The position numbers and the translations under genes are program-made. Below the pieces are notes generated by a model. That model was not told the DNA's origin and searched no databases. It saw only the letters and a program-made list of their open reading frames with translations. A stretch of 64,000 nucleotides of DNA from DASUBN01 sp050261675 (lineage in GTDB: Bacteria > Pseudomonadota > Gammaproteobacteria > Natronospirales > REEB76). This document shows positions 1 through 7,379 of the stretch, piece by piece. Each line of letters opens with the position of its first letter. The stretch's first letter is position 1. The stretch spans positions 1-64,000 of the forward strand of contig JBLNDO010000030.1 of the NCBI GenBank assembly GCA_050261675.1, read 5' to 3'.

Positions 1-179
1 CGGGCTTCCTGCGGCCCGGCATGGTGGAAGCCGACGCGCTCACCATCTGGTCCATGGTGCACGGCATCGCCATGCTCGCCATCGACGGCCGCATCGAGTG
101 CGCCACCGAACATGCGCCGCCAGTGGATGAGATCGTGCGCTACGCCGCGGGTGCGCTGTTGCAGGGCCTCAAGGCCTGA
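1..179 (+). CDS. TetR/AcrR-family regulator, C-terminal fragment
   Basis: The frame beginning at base 3 runs 58 codons to a TGA at 177-179 and is cut by the window edge. The visible residues include the pattern TIWSMVHGIAMLAIDGR followed by a final helix (YAAGALLQGLKA). This W..VHG.A.L pattern is typical of the C-terminal ligand-binding and dimerisation domain (WHG type) of TetR regulators, so the missing N-terminus should carry the DNA-binding helix-turn-helix. The ligand and the target genes cannot be inferred, because the upstream neighbours are outside the window. Confidence 0.7.
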   Translation, partial: GFLRPGMVEADALTIWSMVHGIAMLAIDGRIECATEHAPPVDEIVRYAAGALLQGLKA

Positions 180-265
180 CACTGATCCTGCACCGACATG
201 CCTGGTTCAACCAACCGGGCGGCGTTAAAAAATTCGGCGATTCCTGGCGTTAGCGCGTTGTCATG

Positions 266-381
266 AACGGCGTAAACGCCGACAGAACAAGGCGCGCGAG
301 GCGAGAAACCGGAGCGTACACGCTAGTACGTGAGGATTTCGAGCCGAAGCGCAACGCAGTTATGTCGGGGTTTACGCCGTT
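266..381 (+). repeat. Palindromic dispersed repeat, copy 1
   Basis: A 19-bp terminal inverted repeat (266-284 against 363-381, one mismatch) encloses a core that reads gcgagaaaccggagcgtac and then a small hairpin: CGTAC at 315-319, 6-nt loop, GTACG at 326-330. After the hairpin comes gtgaggatttcgagccg. The same core recurs at 6080-6208, 12223-12345 and, on the other strand, 14102-14241. The right arm contains the stop codon of the CGNR gene on the minus strand. No protein is encoded. The element is too short to be an insertion sequence and fits a MITE or REP-like non-autonomous repeat. Confidence 0.75.
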
Positions 382-1016
382 TTGCGCTTGGACCGGAAGC
401 GGCGGACTTTCGAGCGATTCCCGCAATTCTCCATGGAGCACCACTGGCGCGAGCGGTTCTTGGAGGTGTCCAGGAACAGCCAGCGGCAGTCGTCGTCGGC
501 ACACTCCTTCACCCGGTCGATCGGACCGGTCTCCAGCAGTTCCACCGCGCGCCATACGATGGGGCCCAGCACCGCATAGGGCGGCGCGTCCTTGAAATCC
601 CAACCGCAGCTGACCCGGCGGCCTTGGTCCTCATCCTCGCAGGCCCGGATGCGGCGCCAGGGGGCGGTCTTGTGCACCAGCGCGTTCAAGTGATCCAGGG
701 CCGTCTGCGGCAACGTCTCGTGGCGGGCCGTGGCCGTGAACAGCGTGCGCAGGGTCGCGTTCAACTCTTCGGATTCCTTGAAGGCCGAGGCTTTGGCCCG
801 TTCCGAACCGGCCGAGAGGTGGCGCCGGCCGTTGGGGCCGATCAGGTCCGCCTGCTGGCACCAGGCGAGCAGGTCCTCGTAACCGTGCAGGTAGGGCTTG
901 GGGTGTGCGGAATAGACGTCCCCCACCGTATTGGCGAAATCGATGGCCGTATGCCCCCCCACCCATTCCAGGGTGTCCAGGGTGCGTAAGGCCGTGTCGG
1001 GGGGGCGGATTTCCAT
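372..1016 (-). CDS. CGNR zinc-finger / ABATE-domain transcription factor
   Basis: 214 aa. The N-terminal part carries the ABATE-domain signature (WVGGHTAIDFANTV). The C-terminus is a CGNR zinc finger with CADDDC and WCSMENCGNRSK supplying the four cysteines, followed by a basic tail (KVRRFRSKRK), as usual for this family of putative stress-type regulators. I chose the ATG at 1016. A 32-residue extension is open upstream, but it would be translated through the operator region, and a TATACT -10 box ends only 6 nt before this ATG (at 1023-1028 on the plus strand). The gene diverges from the 1111-1774 pair across a symmetric operator array, so autoregulation and control of that pair are likely. 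The last few codons lie in the arm of a palindromic repeat. Confidence 0.8.
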   Translation of the reverse strand: MEIRPPDTALRTLDTLEWVGGHTAIDFANTVGDVYSAHPKPYLHGYEDLLAWCQQADLIGPNGRRHLSAGSERAKASAFKESEELNATLRTLFTATARHETLPQTALDHLNALVHKTAPWRRIRACEDEDQGRRVSCGWDFKDAPPYAVLGPIVWRAVELLETGPIDRVKECADDDCRWLFLDTSKNRSRQWCSMENCGNRSKVRRFRSKRKTA

Positions 1017-1094
1017 GTAACCAGTATAACAACCTTGACAGGTTACGCAACCTGGACTAGGCTTGTAACCCGTCAAATGAATATGACTGGTTAC
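1017..1094. promoter_or_regulatory. Divergent promoter with four GTAACC half-sites in 24-bp register
   Basis: Half-sites GTAACC (1017), GGTTAC (1041), GTAACC (1065) and GGTTAC (1089) start exactly 24 bp apart and alternate in orientation. The whole block therefore has dyad symmetry about 1055.5. The outer pair extends to perfect 9-mers (GTAACCAGT and ACTGGTTAC). Plus-strand promoter elements are TTGACA at 1035-1040 and a weak TAGGCT at 1058-1063. Minus-strand elements are TTGCGT (1050-1045) and TATACT (1028-1023). The likely ligand is the CGNR protein encoded next to it; that is inference. Confidence 0.6.
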
Positions 1095-1110
1095 AGCCGA
1101 GGAGCCGCCC

Positions 1111-1338
1111 ATGACCGCCTACGACCTGGACCCGCACTACGGCCTGCCGCTGTGGCGGGCGCTCGTGGCTTACTTCCGCCACTACCCGCCCCTGGTCCAC
1201 GCGCCCCAGCCGCTGCCCTCGGCCTCTGGCAAGCCGCCCACGCATCGGCGCGGGGGCCGCAAGCCGAATGCATCGCGCCGCGGTGCCTATCTCCCGAGGG
1301 AGATCGAGCGCCGGCTGCCCATCCAGCCGAGCCCCTGA
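1111..1338 (+). CDS. Small basic protein of unknown function (75 aa)
   Basis: Short protein with an aromatic N-terminus (MTAYDLDPHYGLPLWRALVAYF) and a basic, proline-rich C-terminal half (HRRGGRKPNASRRGAYLPRE). A strong ribosome-binding site (gaggag) sits 6 nt before the ATG. It is the first gene after the GTAACC operator array and lies 10 bp before the monooxygenase-like gene, so the two are probably one transcript. I see no signal peptide, membrane span or catalytic motif, and I do not recognise the family. Confidence 0.6.
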   Translation: MTAYDLDPHYGLPLWRALVAYFRHYPPLVHAPQPLPSASGKPPTHRRGGRKPNASRRGAYLPREIERRLPIQPSP

Positions 1339-1348
1339 GGAGAGCGCC

Positions 1349-1774
1349 ATGCGCACCCTGATCCTGCGCGAGTGGCGCGGCCGCGTGCCCGCGGCGAAAG
1401 GCGATGCCTATCTGCACTTCCTGCGCGGAAAGCCCAGCGTCGACTACGCCCACACCCCCGGGCACCGCGGGACCTGGATCCTCGAGGAGCGCGGCCCGAA
1501 GGTGGTGGAGTTCGTGCTGCTGACCCTCTGGGAATCGCGCCGCCACATCCGGGCCTTCGCCGGGCCCGACATCAGCCTGGCCCGCTATTACCCGGAGGAT
1601 CCGGATTTCCTTCTGGAGATGCCGCCCCACGTGCGGCACTACGAGATAAAGGAGCAACCCATGGATACCGAACCCCGATTCTCCTGGCTCGCGAGATGGC
1701 TGCACAAGCCCCTCCCCGCCGCCGCGCCTGCCCCGGCATCGAAGCCCGTGGTCCGCATCGCTGGCCTGCGCTGA
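1349..1774 (+). CDS. Antibiotic biosynthesis monooxygenase-like (ABM-fold) protein
   Basis: 141 aa. The first 100 residues (ILREWRGRVPAAKGDAYLHF, then HRGTWILEER, VVEFVLLTLWES, and HIRAFAGPD near the end) match the dimeric alpha/beta-barrel pattern of ABM-domain and related stress-responsive proteins, in which a beta strand with W.G is followed by helices and a VEF.LLTLWES strand. The remaining C-terminal 40 residues are Pro/Ala-rich and probably disordered. The start at 1349 is supported by gaggag 6 nt upstream; a longer frame upstream lacks one. It is the second gene of the unit controlled from the GTAACC array. ABM-fold proteins oxidise quinol-like compounds or haem, or simply bind ligands. 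Which applies here is not visible. Confidence 0.6.
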   Translation: MRTLILREWRGRVPAAKGDAYLHFLRGKPSVDYAHTPGHRGTWILEERGPKVVEFVLLTLWESRRHIRAFAGPDISLARYYPEDPDFLLEMPPHVRHYEIKEQPMDTEPRFSWLARWLHKPLPAAAPAPASKPVVRIAGLR

Positions 1775-1777
1775 GCC

Positions 1778-3373
1778 CTAGCCGCGGCGGATGAAGTCCG
1801 CGGCCCGCTCCGCGATCATCACCGTGGGGGCGTTGGTGTTGCCCGCCACGAGCGTCGGCATCACCGAAGCGTCCACCACCCGCAGGGCCGCGAGGCCATG
1901 CACCCGGAGCTCCGGGTCCACCACCGCCCCCGGCCCGGTGCCCATGCGGCAGGTGCCGGCCGGGTGATAGATGGTCTCGGCCCGCTCGCGGATCAGGGCG
2001 CGGATCTCCGCGTCCGTCTCGGCCTTGGCGGTAAAAAGCTCGCGGGTGCGCCAGGGCGCGAAAGCTTCGGCCCGGATGATGCGCCGCGCGAGCCGGTAGC
2101 CTTTCACCAGCGTCTCCATGTCCTCCGGCGCGCTGAGATAGCGCGGGTCGATGGCCGGCGCCGCCAGGGGGTCCGGGCCCGCGAGCGTTACTTGGCCGCG
2201 GCTCTTGGACTTCAAGTCGCAGACGTGCAGCGAATAGCCGTGGAACAGGTGGCGCCAGGTGCGGCCGTGGTTGTGCACGATGGCGGTGCAGAAATGCAGT
2301 TGCAGGTCCGGCGCGGCAAGCGCGGGATCGCTCTTCAGGAAGCCGCCCGCCTCCGCCACGTTGCTCGTGAACATGCCGCGCCGCTCGCGCCGGTAGCGGG
2401 CGAGTTCCTTGAGCAGCCGGAACATGCCCTGGGGTGAGCCGCCCAGGAAATCGGTGCCCCTGGCCTTGCAGATGAAGGTGTAGTCCAGGTGGTCCTGGAG
2501 GTTCTCCCCCACCCCCGGCAGGTGCTTCAGCGTCGCGATGCCGAGCCGCTGGAGCGCTTCCCCGTTCCCCACGCCCGAGAGCTGCAAGAGCTGCGGCGAC
2601 TGGAAGGCGCCCGCCGCCAGCAGCACTTCCGCCCGCGCCGCCACGGAGCCGTTCTCTCCGCCGCGGCGGTAATCCACGCCCACGGCCCGCAAGCCCTCGA
2701 AGCGCACCCGCGTCGCCCGGGTGCCGGTGAGCACCGTGAGGTTCGGCCGCGCCCGCGCGGTCTCGAGATAGGCCCGGGCCACGCTCCAGCGCTCGCCGCC
2801 CCGCTGGGTCATCTGGTAGATGCCCACGCCCTCCTGCTCCGCGCCGTTGAAATCCCCGTTCTCGCGGAAGCCCGCCTCCACGGCGGCCTTAAGGAACACC
2901 GGGTCCATGGGGTTGTCGGTGGCGCTGTCCGATACCGGCAAGGGGCCCTCGTTGCCGTGGAATTCGTCGTGCAGCTGCGCGTTCGCTTCCGAGCGCCGGA
3001 ACCAGGGCAGCACATCGCGGTAAGCCCAGCCGCGGCAGCCCATGTCCGCCCAGGCGTCATAGTCGGAAGGCTGCCCGCGGGTGTAGATCTGGGCGTTGAT
3101 GGCGGACGAGCCGCCCAGCACCCGGCCGCGGGGCTGGTAGAGGCGGCGGCCGTTGAGTTCCTTCTGGGGCACGGTCTTGAAACCCCAGTTGATGAACGGC
3201 CAGGGCACCGTCAGCACCATGCCGAGGGGCGTGTCGATCAGGCTCCGCGGACCTTCGCCGCCCGCCTCCAGCAGGCACACGGAGACGCTGCGGTCCTCGG
3301 AGAGCCGCGCCGCGAGCACACAGCCCGCGGACCCACCGCCCACGATCACGTAATCGAACGCGTCCATCCCCAT
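1778..3373 (-). CDS. GMC-family FAD-dependent oxidoreductase (choline/alcohol dehydrogenase-like)
   Basis: 531 aa. The N-terminal dinucleotide fold is intact (DYVIVGGGSAGCVLAARL). The GMC signature 1 region (GRVLGGSSAINAQIYTRG) and signature 2 region (GAFQSPQLLQLSGVG) are present. The catalytic pair lies near the end: the His in IYHPAGTCRMG and the Asn in GNTNAPTVMIAERAAD. Such enzymes oxidise primary alcohols (choline, aliphatic alcohols, polyethylene glycol-type substrates) and pass electrons to an acceptor. No betaine aldehyde dehydrogenase is adjacent, so a choline-specific role is not supported. The ATG at 3373 has gaagag 5 nt upstream; the ATG two codons later (3367) is an alternative. 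It converges with the ABM-like gene with only 3 bp between them. Confidence 0.85.
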   Translation of the reverse strand: MGMDAFDYVIVGGGSAGCVLAARLSEDRSVSVCLLEAGGEGPRSLIDTPLGMVLTVPWPFINWGFKTVPQKELNGRRLYQPRGRVLGGSSAINAQIYTRGQPSDYDAWADMGCRGWAYRDVLPWFRRSEANAQLHDEFHGNEGPLPVSDSATDNPMDPVFLKAAVEAGFRENGDFNGAEQEGVGIYQMTQRGGERWSVARAYLETARARPNLTVLTGTRATRVRFEGLRAVGVDYRRGGENGSVAARAEVLLAAGAFQSPQLLQLSGVGNGEALQRLGIATLKHLPGVGENLQDHLDYTFICKARGTDFLGGSPQGMFRLLKELARYRRERRGMFTSNVAEAGGFLKSDPALAAPDLQLHFCTAIVHNHGRTWRHLFHGYSLHVCDLKSKSRGQVTLAGPDPLAAPAIDPRYLSAPEDMETLVKGYRLARRIIRAEAFAPWRTRELFTAKAETDAEIRALIRERAETIYHPAGTCRMGTGPGAVVDPELRVHGLAALRVVDASVMPTLVAGNTNAPTVMIAERAADFIRRG

Positions 3374-3454
3374 CCCCGCTCTTCGTATGCAAACCACTCT
3401 CGGGGATGGACGGCGGTGCTGTCAATCGCAAGGCTGCGGTAGGACAATGGACCC

Positions 3455-3835
3455 ATGCAGCCCGAGCGCCAGATCTCGATCTTCTGCTTGATGGTGGGCG
3501 GCGCCCTGGTTTATCCCGAAGTGCGGGAACTGGCGCAGCACCCGGAGATGGTGCCGGGCGGCGCGCTCATGACCGGCGGCTTCTTCGGCGCCGTGGGCGT
3601 GTTCTTCGGCACGCTGCTCGCGCTGGACGGCGGCCACGGGTGGTTCAAGGCGATATTGGCGGGCTTCTGGGGGCTCGCGGCCCTCGCCTTCGCCGCGGCC
3701 ATGCAATGGGGAGCGCTGCGAAGTCCCGGGCCCGTGCGGCTCGGTCTCTTCGAAGCCTTTTCGCTACTCTGTCTGCTCGCCTTTTTCGGCACGCTCTACG
3801 GGGTGTATCGGGAAGAGCGGCGCAGTAAGGCTTAA
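3455..3835 (+). CDS. Small integral membrane protein, four predicted spans
   Basis: 126 aa and strongly hydrophobic. Segments around residues 7-22, 38-58, 65-83 and 97-117 can span the membrane. The C-terminus is basic (YREERRSKA). There are no conserved motifs that I recognise. The ATG is preceded by a weak aggac. The gene diverges from the GMC oxidoreductase (82 bp apart) and ends ahead of a bidirectional terminator. Function unknown. Confidence 0.6.
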   Translation: MQPERQISIFCLMVGGALVYPEVRELAQHPEMVPGGALMTGGFFGAVGVFFGTLLALDGGHGWFKAILAGFWGLAALAFAAAMQWGALRSPGPVRLGLFEAFSLLCLLAFFGTLYGVYREERRSKA

Positions 3836-3964
3836 CGGCCCAGGCTTTTGCGCCGCATCTCCAGAGCGAGGGCTCGAGCCCCACCAGCCAGAATATGTGG
3901 AACAACAACGAGACATCGGGAGATAACCTCCCTCCACTGGAGCCTTCTCTTTCCCAAAAATGAA

Positions 3965-3988
3965 AACCGCCCCAATAATGGGGCGGTT
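3965..3988. terminator. Bidirectional intrinsic terminator
   Basis: A perfect 9-bp stem (aaccgcccc, 3965-3973, with ggggcggtt, 3980-3988) and a 6-nt loop, with an A-rich run on the left and a T-rich run on the right. It separates the convergent genes ending at 3835 (+) and 4018 (-). The 120 bp between 3836 and 3955 hold nothing else that I recognise. Confidence 0.85.
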
Positions 3989-4017
3989 CTTTATTTCCGT
4001 ACGATGCTCGACTCAGA

Positions 4018-5688
4018 TCAATGCAAGTTTATTGCTTCCAAGGCATCGCCATAGGGGAAATTGTTCGTATACACGGAGGTGCCGACGTAGAGAATCCCCG
4101 AGGGCGAGATGGACAGACTTGTTGCTGCGATCGGAAGCTGCCAGACCACTTTACGAGTGTCGAGATCGAGCGCATTCAAGGTTTGCACGCCATCTAGTCC
4201 AGTGACGCCCACAAACATCAGGTTCTTGGTCACGAGGATGCAATCGATGGTCCCCCCATAGGGCGGATACCACTTCCATTGCACAGCCCCTTTAGCGAGA
4301 TCCAGGACATACAGTCCGTCGCCGGGGACCGTACCGTCAGGCTCAGTGACGACATAAACCATGCCGTTTCCCACCGCAATGGATTGGGGCGCTGACAGGA
4401 TTCCGGGTCCCGATTGCCCAAATTCCCAGATGCGCTGTTTGGTGGTCAGGTCGTACCGTACGATGGGTCCATGGAGCAAGGAACCGTCGAGATTCACGAC
4501 TGCTCCTCCGGCGCCGTCAAGCATCACGCTATCTCCGTTAAGTATCTCGCTGTCAGTACTCAGGGGATCGGCCTCGCCTGAGATCTGCCATTGCAAGGTG
4601 CCGGTCGCTTGGTCCAGAACGGTGAACCCCGCTGTGCCGGGCTTACCCGGTGTGGTCTCATGCGGATGATAGAAATACATGTTCTGATTGTCCGCCGCGG
4701 GCGATCCGGCCCCGCTGATAGACGGGCCGCTCCAGACGGGCGTGCCCGCACTGGCATCGAAGGCATCCAGCATGCATGCGAGGATGAAGGCTGTGCTTCC
4801 CACGACCACTGGTGCCCCTGGAGCGTATCCAGTACAACCGGTTAGCGGTGTATCAAATAGCAACGCGCCATTCGATTCCGCATAGGCTTCGAGAAAAGAA
4901 GGGCCTAAATCCTCCACGCCGGCGTAGACGTTCCCGTTGTAGAAAGCCAGAGCCTTGGGCACGCCATCGCTCGGGTCAACTTCCCACATCTTGGTGCCGT
5001 CGGTCTCATCGAATGCCGCCAAACCCGTCCTGGTCTGGACGGCCAACTGATGATGGGAAGCATCGGTCACGGGAGCGGGGACGGAGTCGGCGAATCCCGA
5101 GCTGGGCAGGCTGTGGAGGTCGCGGCTGCTCACCAGCCACCGTGAATTAAACTTCGACGGATCAAGCGAGACCGGTACATAGTTGTTGTGGGCGTTGTTC
5201 CCGCCCTCAGTCTGCCAGTCGGTCACGCCCGCGAGGGATCGCAATGGCGTCAGGTGGTTGAGCGGTTGCACGGTGATGGTATAGGGAAGTTCGACGCTGC
5301 CGCGGATCACGGTGCAGTTGTCCGAGCACGCTTCGATGGTCAGGGCCCCCTTGTAGACGCCGGGCGCGAGGTTGCTGCTGGTCCATAGCGTGATTATGTT
5401 CGACCCCTGAGTCTCGGGTAGATTGACGAGGCTCGACGCCAAGACATTATCCGGATCCAGGAGCTTTAGGTTGAATCCGCTCTTGTTATCGACTGCTTTG
5501 TAGACAACGGTTAAATCTACGTTGAACCCCGAATTGAGGTGCTCGAGCGCCAAGACCGTGACGCTGAAAGGATCGAGCGAAAGTTCCACTCCTACGCTAC
5601 CCGAGGAAGTGGTCTCGCTCACGCCGCCACAAGAAACGAGCACGACGGATGAGAGCGCCGCTAGGGCGCGATAGAAATGATTTCGCAT
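4018..5688 (-). CDS. PQQ-like beta-propeller lipoprotein
   Basis: 556 aa. A signal peptide ends in the lipobox VLVSC, so the mature N-terminus is probably a lipidated Cys at about residue 20. Residues 30-150 look like an Ig-like or beta-sandwich region. From about residue 160 on come repeated blade-like units with the PQQ-propeller flavour: LAAFDETDGTKMWEV, FTVLDQATGTLQWQIS, IVRYDLTTKQRIWEF, LYVLDLAKGAVQWKW, LNALDLDTRKVVWQL. Each has an aspartate, a G/T.. turn and a W. This resembles BamB-type or quinoprotein-like propellers but lacks the active-site residues of PQQ dehydrogenases that I would expect. It has no operon partner. Codon usage is noticeably less GC-rich than its neighbours, which may mean transfer. 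Role unknown; surface or periplasmic binding is likely. Confidence 0.75.
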   Translation of the reverse strand: MRNHFYRALAALSSVVLVSCGGVSETTSSGSVGVELSLDPFSVTVLALEHLNSGFNVDLTVVYKAVDNKSGFNLKLLDPDNVLASSLVNLPETQGSNIITLWTSSNLAPGVYKGALTIEACSDNCTVIRGSVELPYTITVQPLNHLTPLRSLAGVTDWQTEGGNNAHNNYVPVSLDPSKFNSRWLVSSRDLHSLPSSGFADSVPAPVTDASHHQLAVQTRTGLAAFDETDGTKMWEVDPSDGVPKALAFYNGNVYAGVEDLGPSFLEAYAESNGALLFDTPLTGCTGYAPGAPVVVGSTAFILACMLDAFDASAGTPVWSGPSISGAGSPAADNQNMYFYHPHETTPGKPGTAGFTVLDQATGTLQWQISGEADPLSTDSEILNGDSVMLDGAGGAVVNLDGSLLHGPIVRYDLTTKQRIWEFGQSGPGILSAPQSIAVGNGMVYVVTEPDGTVPGDGLYVLDLAKGAVQWKWYPPYGGTIDCILVTKNLMFVGVTGLDGVQTLNALDLDTRKVVWQLPIAATSLSISPSGILYVGTSVYTNNFPYGDALEAINLH

Positions 5689-5794
5689 GTTGATTTGCCG
5701 CCCCTTCCATGTGACCGGCGAGAAGTCAGTATTGTGCCGGCCGCGGAATTATAGCGGCTTATCGCACGGCCTTGAAGTTGCGCTGAATCCGGTT

Positions 5795-6058
5795 TCAGCC
5801 CTTGTCGGCTTCAAAGCGGCCCCCTATCTGCTCACAAGCGTCCTTGCTGATCATTACGAACCCCTGCCCTTTACAGGCATTCTGGCTCTTGCAACTGTGG
5901 CCTTTCGATTGGCAGCTGGACTTGCCCTTGCAGGCGTTCACGCCCCAGCACTTGCCCACCGTGCTGCTGGAGGTGTCCGCTGCCAAGGGGGCCGTGGCGA
6001 ACAAACTCGCCGCCAGGGCGGCCAACGCTATACCCGTTGTCTTCGTTTGATTACGCAT
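5795..6058 (-). CDS. Bufferin-like (BufA2-type) secreted Cys-rich peptide
   Basis: 87 aa. A signal peptide (about residues 1-26, ending APLA) is followed by a short mature peptide with six cysteines in the pattern KCWGVNACKG, SSCQSKGHSCK, NACKGQGF, DACEQIGG. From memory this matches the BufA2 class of periplasmic bufferin-type metallophores, ribosomal peptides whose Cys residues are modified by an MNIO (DUF692) enzyme and that sequester copper. No MNIO gene, partner protein or DoxX-like gene is present anywhere in the window, so the maturation enzymes, if any, are elsewhere. ggagg lies 8 nt before the chosen ATG; a 9-codon extension has no such site. The region immediately upstream is repeat copy 2. 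Confidence 0.65.
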   Translation of the reverse strand: MRNQTKTTGIALAALAASLFATAPLAADTSSSTVGKCWGVNACKGKSSCQSKGHSCKSQNACKGQGFVMISKDACEQIGGRFEADKG

Positions 6059-6079
6059 CACTACATCCTCCGTAGGCAT

Positions 6080-6208
6080 TGCCAAAAACGTAGCGAGCGA
6101 AGATAGAGCGAGGCGTAGGAGGCGAGCAACCGCAGCATACTCTTATCGTATGTGAGGATTGCGAGCCGGACCACAACGAAGCTATATCGAGCGCAGTAGT
6201 TTTTGGCA
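6080..6208 (+). repeat. Palindromic dispersed repeat, copy 2
   Basis: The ends are a 10-bp perfect inverted repeat (tgccaaaaac at 6080-6089 and gtttttggca at 6199-6208), extendable with one bulged base. The core gcgagcaaccgcagc leads into the hairpin CATAC (6136-6140), 7-nt loop, GTATG (6148-6152), then tgaggattgcgagccg. Compared with copy 1, both sides of the stem have changed (CGTAC/GTACG to CATAC/GTATG), so pairing is preserved. The copy fills the whole space between two minus-strand genes and lies directly upstream of the bufferin-like gene. Confidence 0.75.
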
Positions 6209-6214
6209 TGCCGG

Positions 6215-6649
6215 TCACTTGAGCGAACGCAGGATCTTGAGATCCTGCCCACGTACCTCCTCGAGGGCGCTCGTGATCTCGTCCACGCTCGCCTGTTTCT
6301 CGGCCATGCTGTCCCAGTCCCGGCTCCAGGCGTCGAAGAGCTTGTCCGCCGCCGCGGCCGTGTCCGGGTTGACGAGCTTCGAGAGGTCCCGGATCAGGAG
6401 CACGTGGGGCCAGCCCAGGATGGGATTGCCCTTCTCCTTGTCACCCTGGTAGTGAGCGTAATCCACCACCAGCCGGAGCTGCTCCACCTCCATCAGGAGC
6501 TGGAAGCTCGCGGCCCGGACGTTGCGGTTGGCCTCGGAGCGCTCGTCCCGCATGTAGGCGTAGCTGAACGCGGCGATGGCCGTGGTCAGGCTGATGAGCG
6601 CCACGATATTGTTATGTATCTGACTACTAAAACTATATCTAAGGGCCAT
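6215..6649 (-). CDS. Single-span membrane protein of unknown function
   Basis: 144 aa. One hydrophobic stretch (about residues 15-32, NNIVALISLTTAIAAFSYAY) is followed by a soluble helical region rich in charged residues (DERSEANRNVRAASFQLLMEVEQL). It resembles the membrane-anchored hypothetical protein at 11017-11466 in architecture (N-terminal span, then helical domain), but I see no clear homology. The ATG at 6649 has aggggagg just upstream; an ATG 8 codons earlier lacks a site. It ends 6 bp from the repeat. Function unknown. Confidence 0.55.
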   Translation of the reverse strand: MALRYSFSSQIHNNIVALISLTTAIAAFSYAYMRDERSEANRNVRAASFQLLMEVEQLRLVVDYAHYQGDKEKGNPILGWPHVLLIRDLSKLVNPDTAAAADKLFDAWSRDWDSMAEKQASVDEITSALEEVRGQDLKILRSLK

Positions 6650-6737
6650 GGCCCCTCCCCTGCCCAACTCCATATATAGACCGGTTCTTCGGTCGGCTTA
6701 TTTCTCGGTCCGGCGCGGTTCCGCCCCGCCGCCTGCG

Positions 6738-7376
6738 TCAGCGCGCGTTCAGTACCCGGCAGGCGGCGGGCAGGTCGGAGGGGATCACGGAGTGCTCCCC
6801 CGAAGGGCCGCAGTGCCAGGTCTTGCCGCCGTCCGTGGTGGAAAGTGCGAAGCTCCGGCCGCGGATCTCCGCGTCGTAGCGTTCGTCCGCGAGCGTGACG
6901 ATGAGCGTGCAGGATGCCCCGCCGCAGTCCTTGATCGCCAGATCGCGGGAATAGCCGTCGCCGTATACCGGCTCCAGCTTGTCCGGGAAGCCCTCGGCCG
7001 TGGCGGGCCACCCGCCGTCCTTCACCGAGGTTTCCGCAAGGCGCGCCGCTGCTTCGGAGGCGAAGAGGAAGGCCGACTGGGTTTCCCGGTGGACCGTCCG
7101 GGACTGCCAGACGGGCATGAGAATGGCGAACGCCAAGGCCAGGACGAAGACCACCGTGCGCGCGCCGCGGCCCGGAATGGGGATGAAGGGCAGGAGCGCC
7201 AGGCCCGACACGAACACCGCCAGCACGGACCCGAGGGGCCATTCCGCGAACAACAAAGCCACGGCGAGGGCCATGACGCCGAAACCCACCAGCGCCGCCA
7301 GAACGTTGATCACGCGCCGCGCGGTCGTGGGCGCCGATCCCGCCGCGGCCCGCTCGGTTTCGGGTTCTTCCGCCAT
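6738..7376 (-). CDS. Three-span membrane protein with pilin-like C-terminal domain
   Basis: 212 aa. The hydrophilic N-terminus (residues 1-20) is followed by three hydrophobic segments (about 23-43, 47-66 and 72-90). A helical link then leads to a C-terminal extracytoplasmic domain whose end (IRGRSFALSTTDGGKTWHCG, later DLPAACR) resembles the disulphide-closed C-terminal loop of type IV pilins, which typically shows W.C and LP..C. A second Cys pair (DCGGASC) lies before it. There is no type III signal peptide, so this is not a pilin itself. It starts 3 bp after the TPR gene, in one operon with it and the DUF4328 protein. Role unknown. Confidence 0.55.
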   Translation of the reverse strand: MAEEPETERAAAGSAPTTARRVINVLAALVGFGVMALAVALLFAEWPLGSVLAVFVSGLALLPFIPIPGRGARTVVFVLALAFAILMPVWQSRTVHRETQSAFLFASEAAARLAETSVKDGGWPATAEGFPDKLEPVYGDGYSRDLAIKDCGGASCTLIVTLADERYDAEIRGRSFALSTTDGGKTWHCGPSGEHSVIPSDLPAACRVLNAR

Positions 7377-7379
7377 CGC

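Noticed and set aside
266..381. Insertion sequence
   Set aside because: The element has terminal inverted repeats but only about 120 bp, no transposase, and no clear target-site duplication. It is treated as a non-autonomous repeat.
1778..3373. Choline dehydrogenase (betA)
   Set aside because: The GMC family is certain, but no betaine aldehyde dehydrogenase, BetI or choline transporter is adjacent, so the specific name is not justified.
4018..5688. BamB outer-membrane assembly lipoprotein
   Set aside because: The propeller resembles BamB, but the protein is longer, has an extra N-terminal sandwich region and lacks the der/hisS-type neighbourhood.
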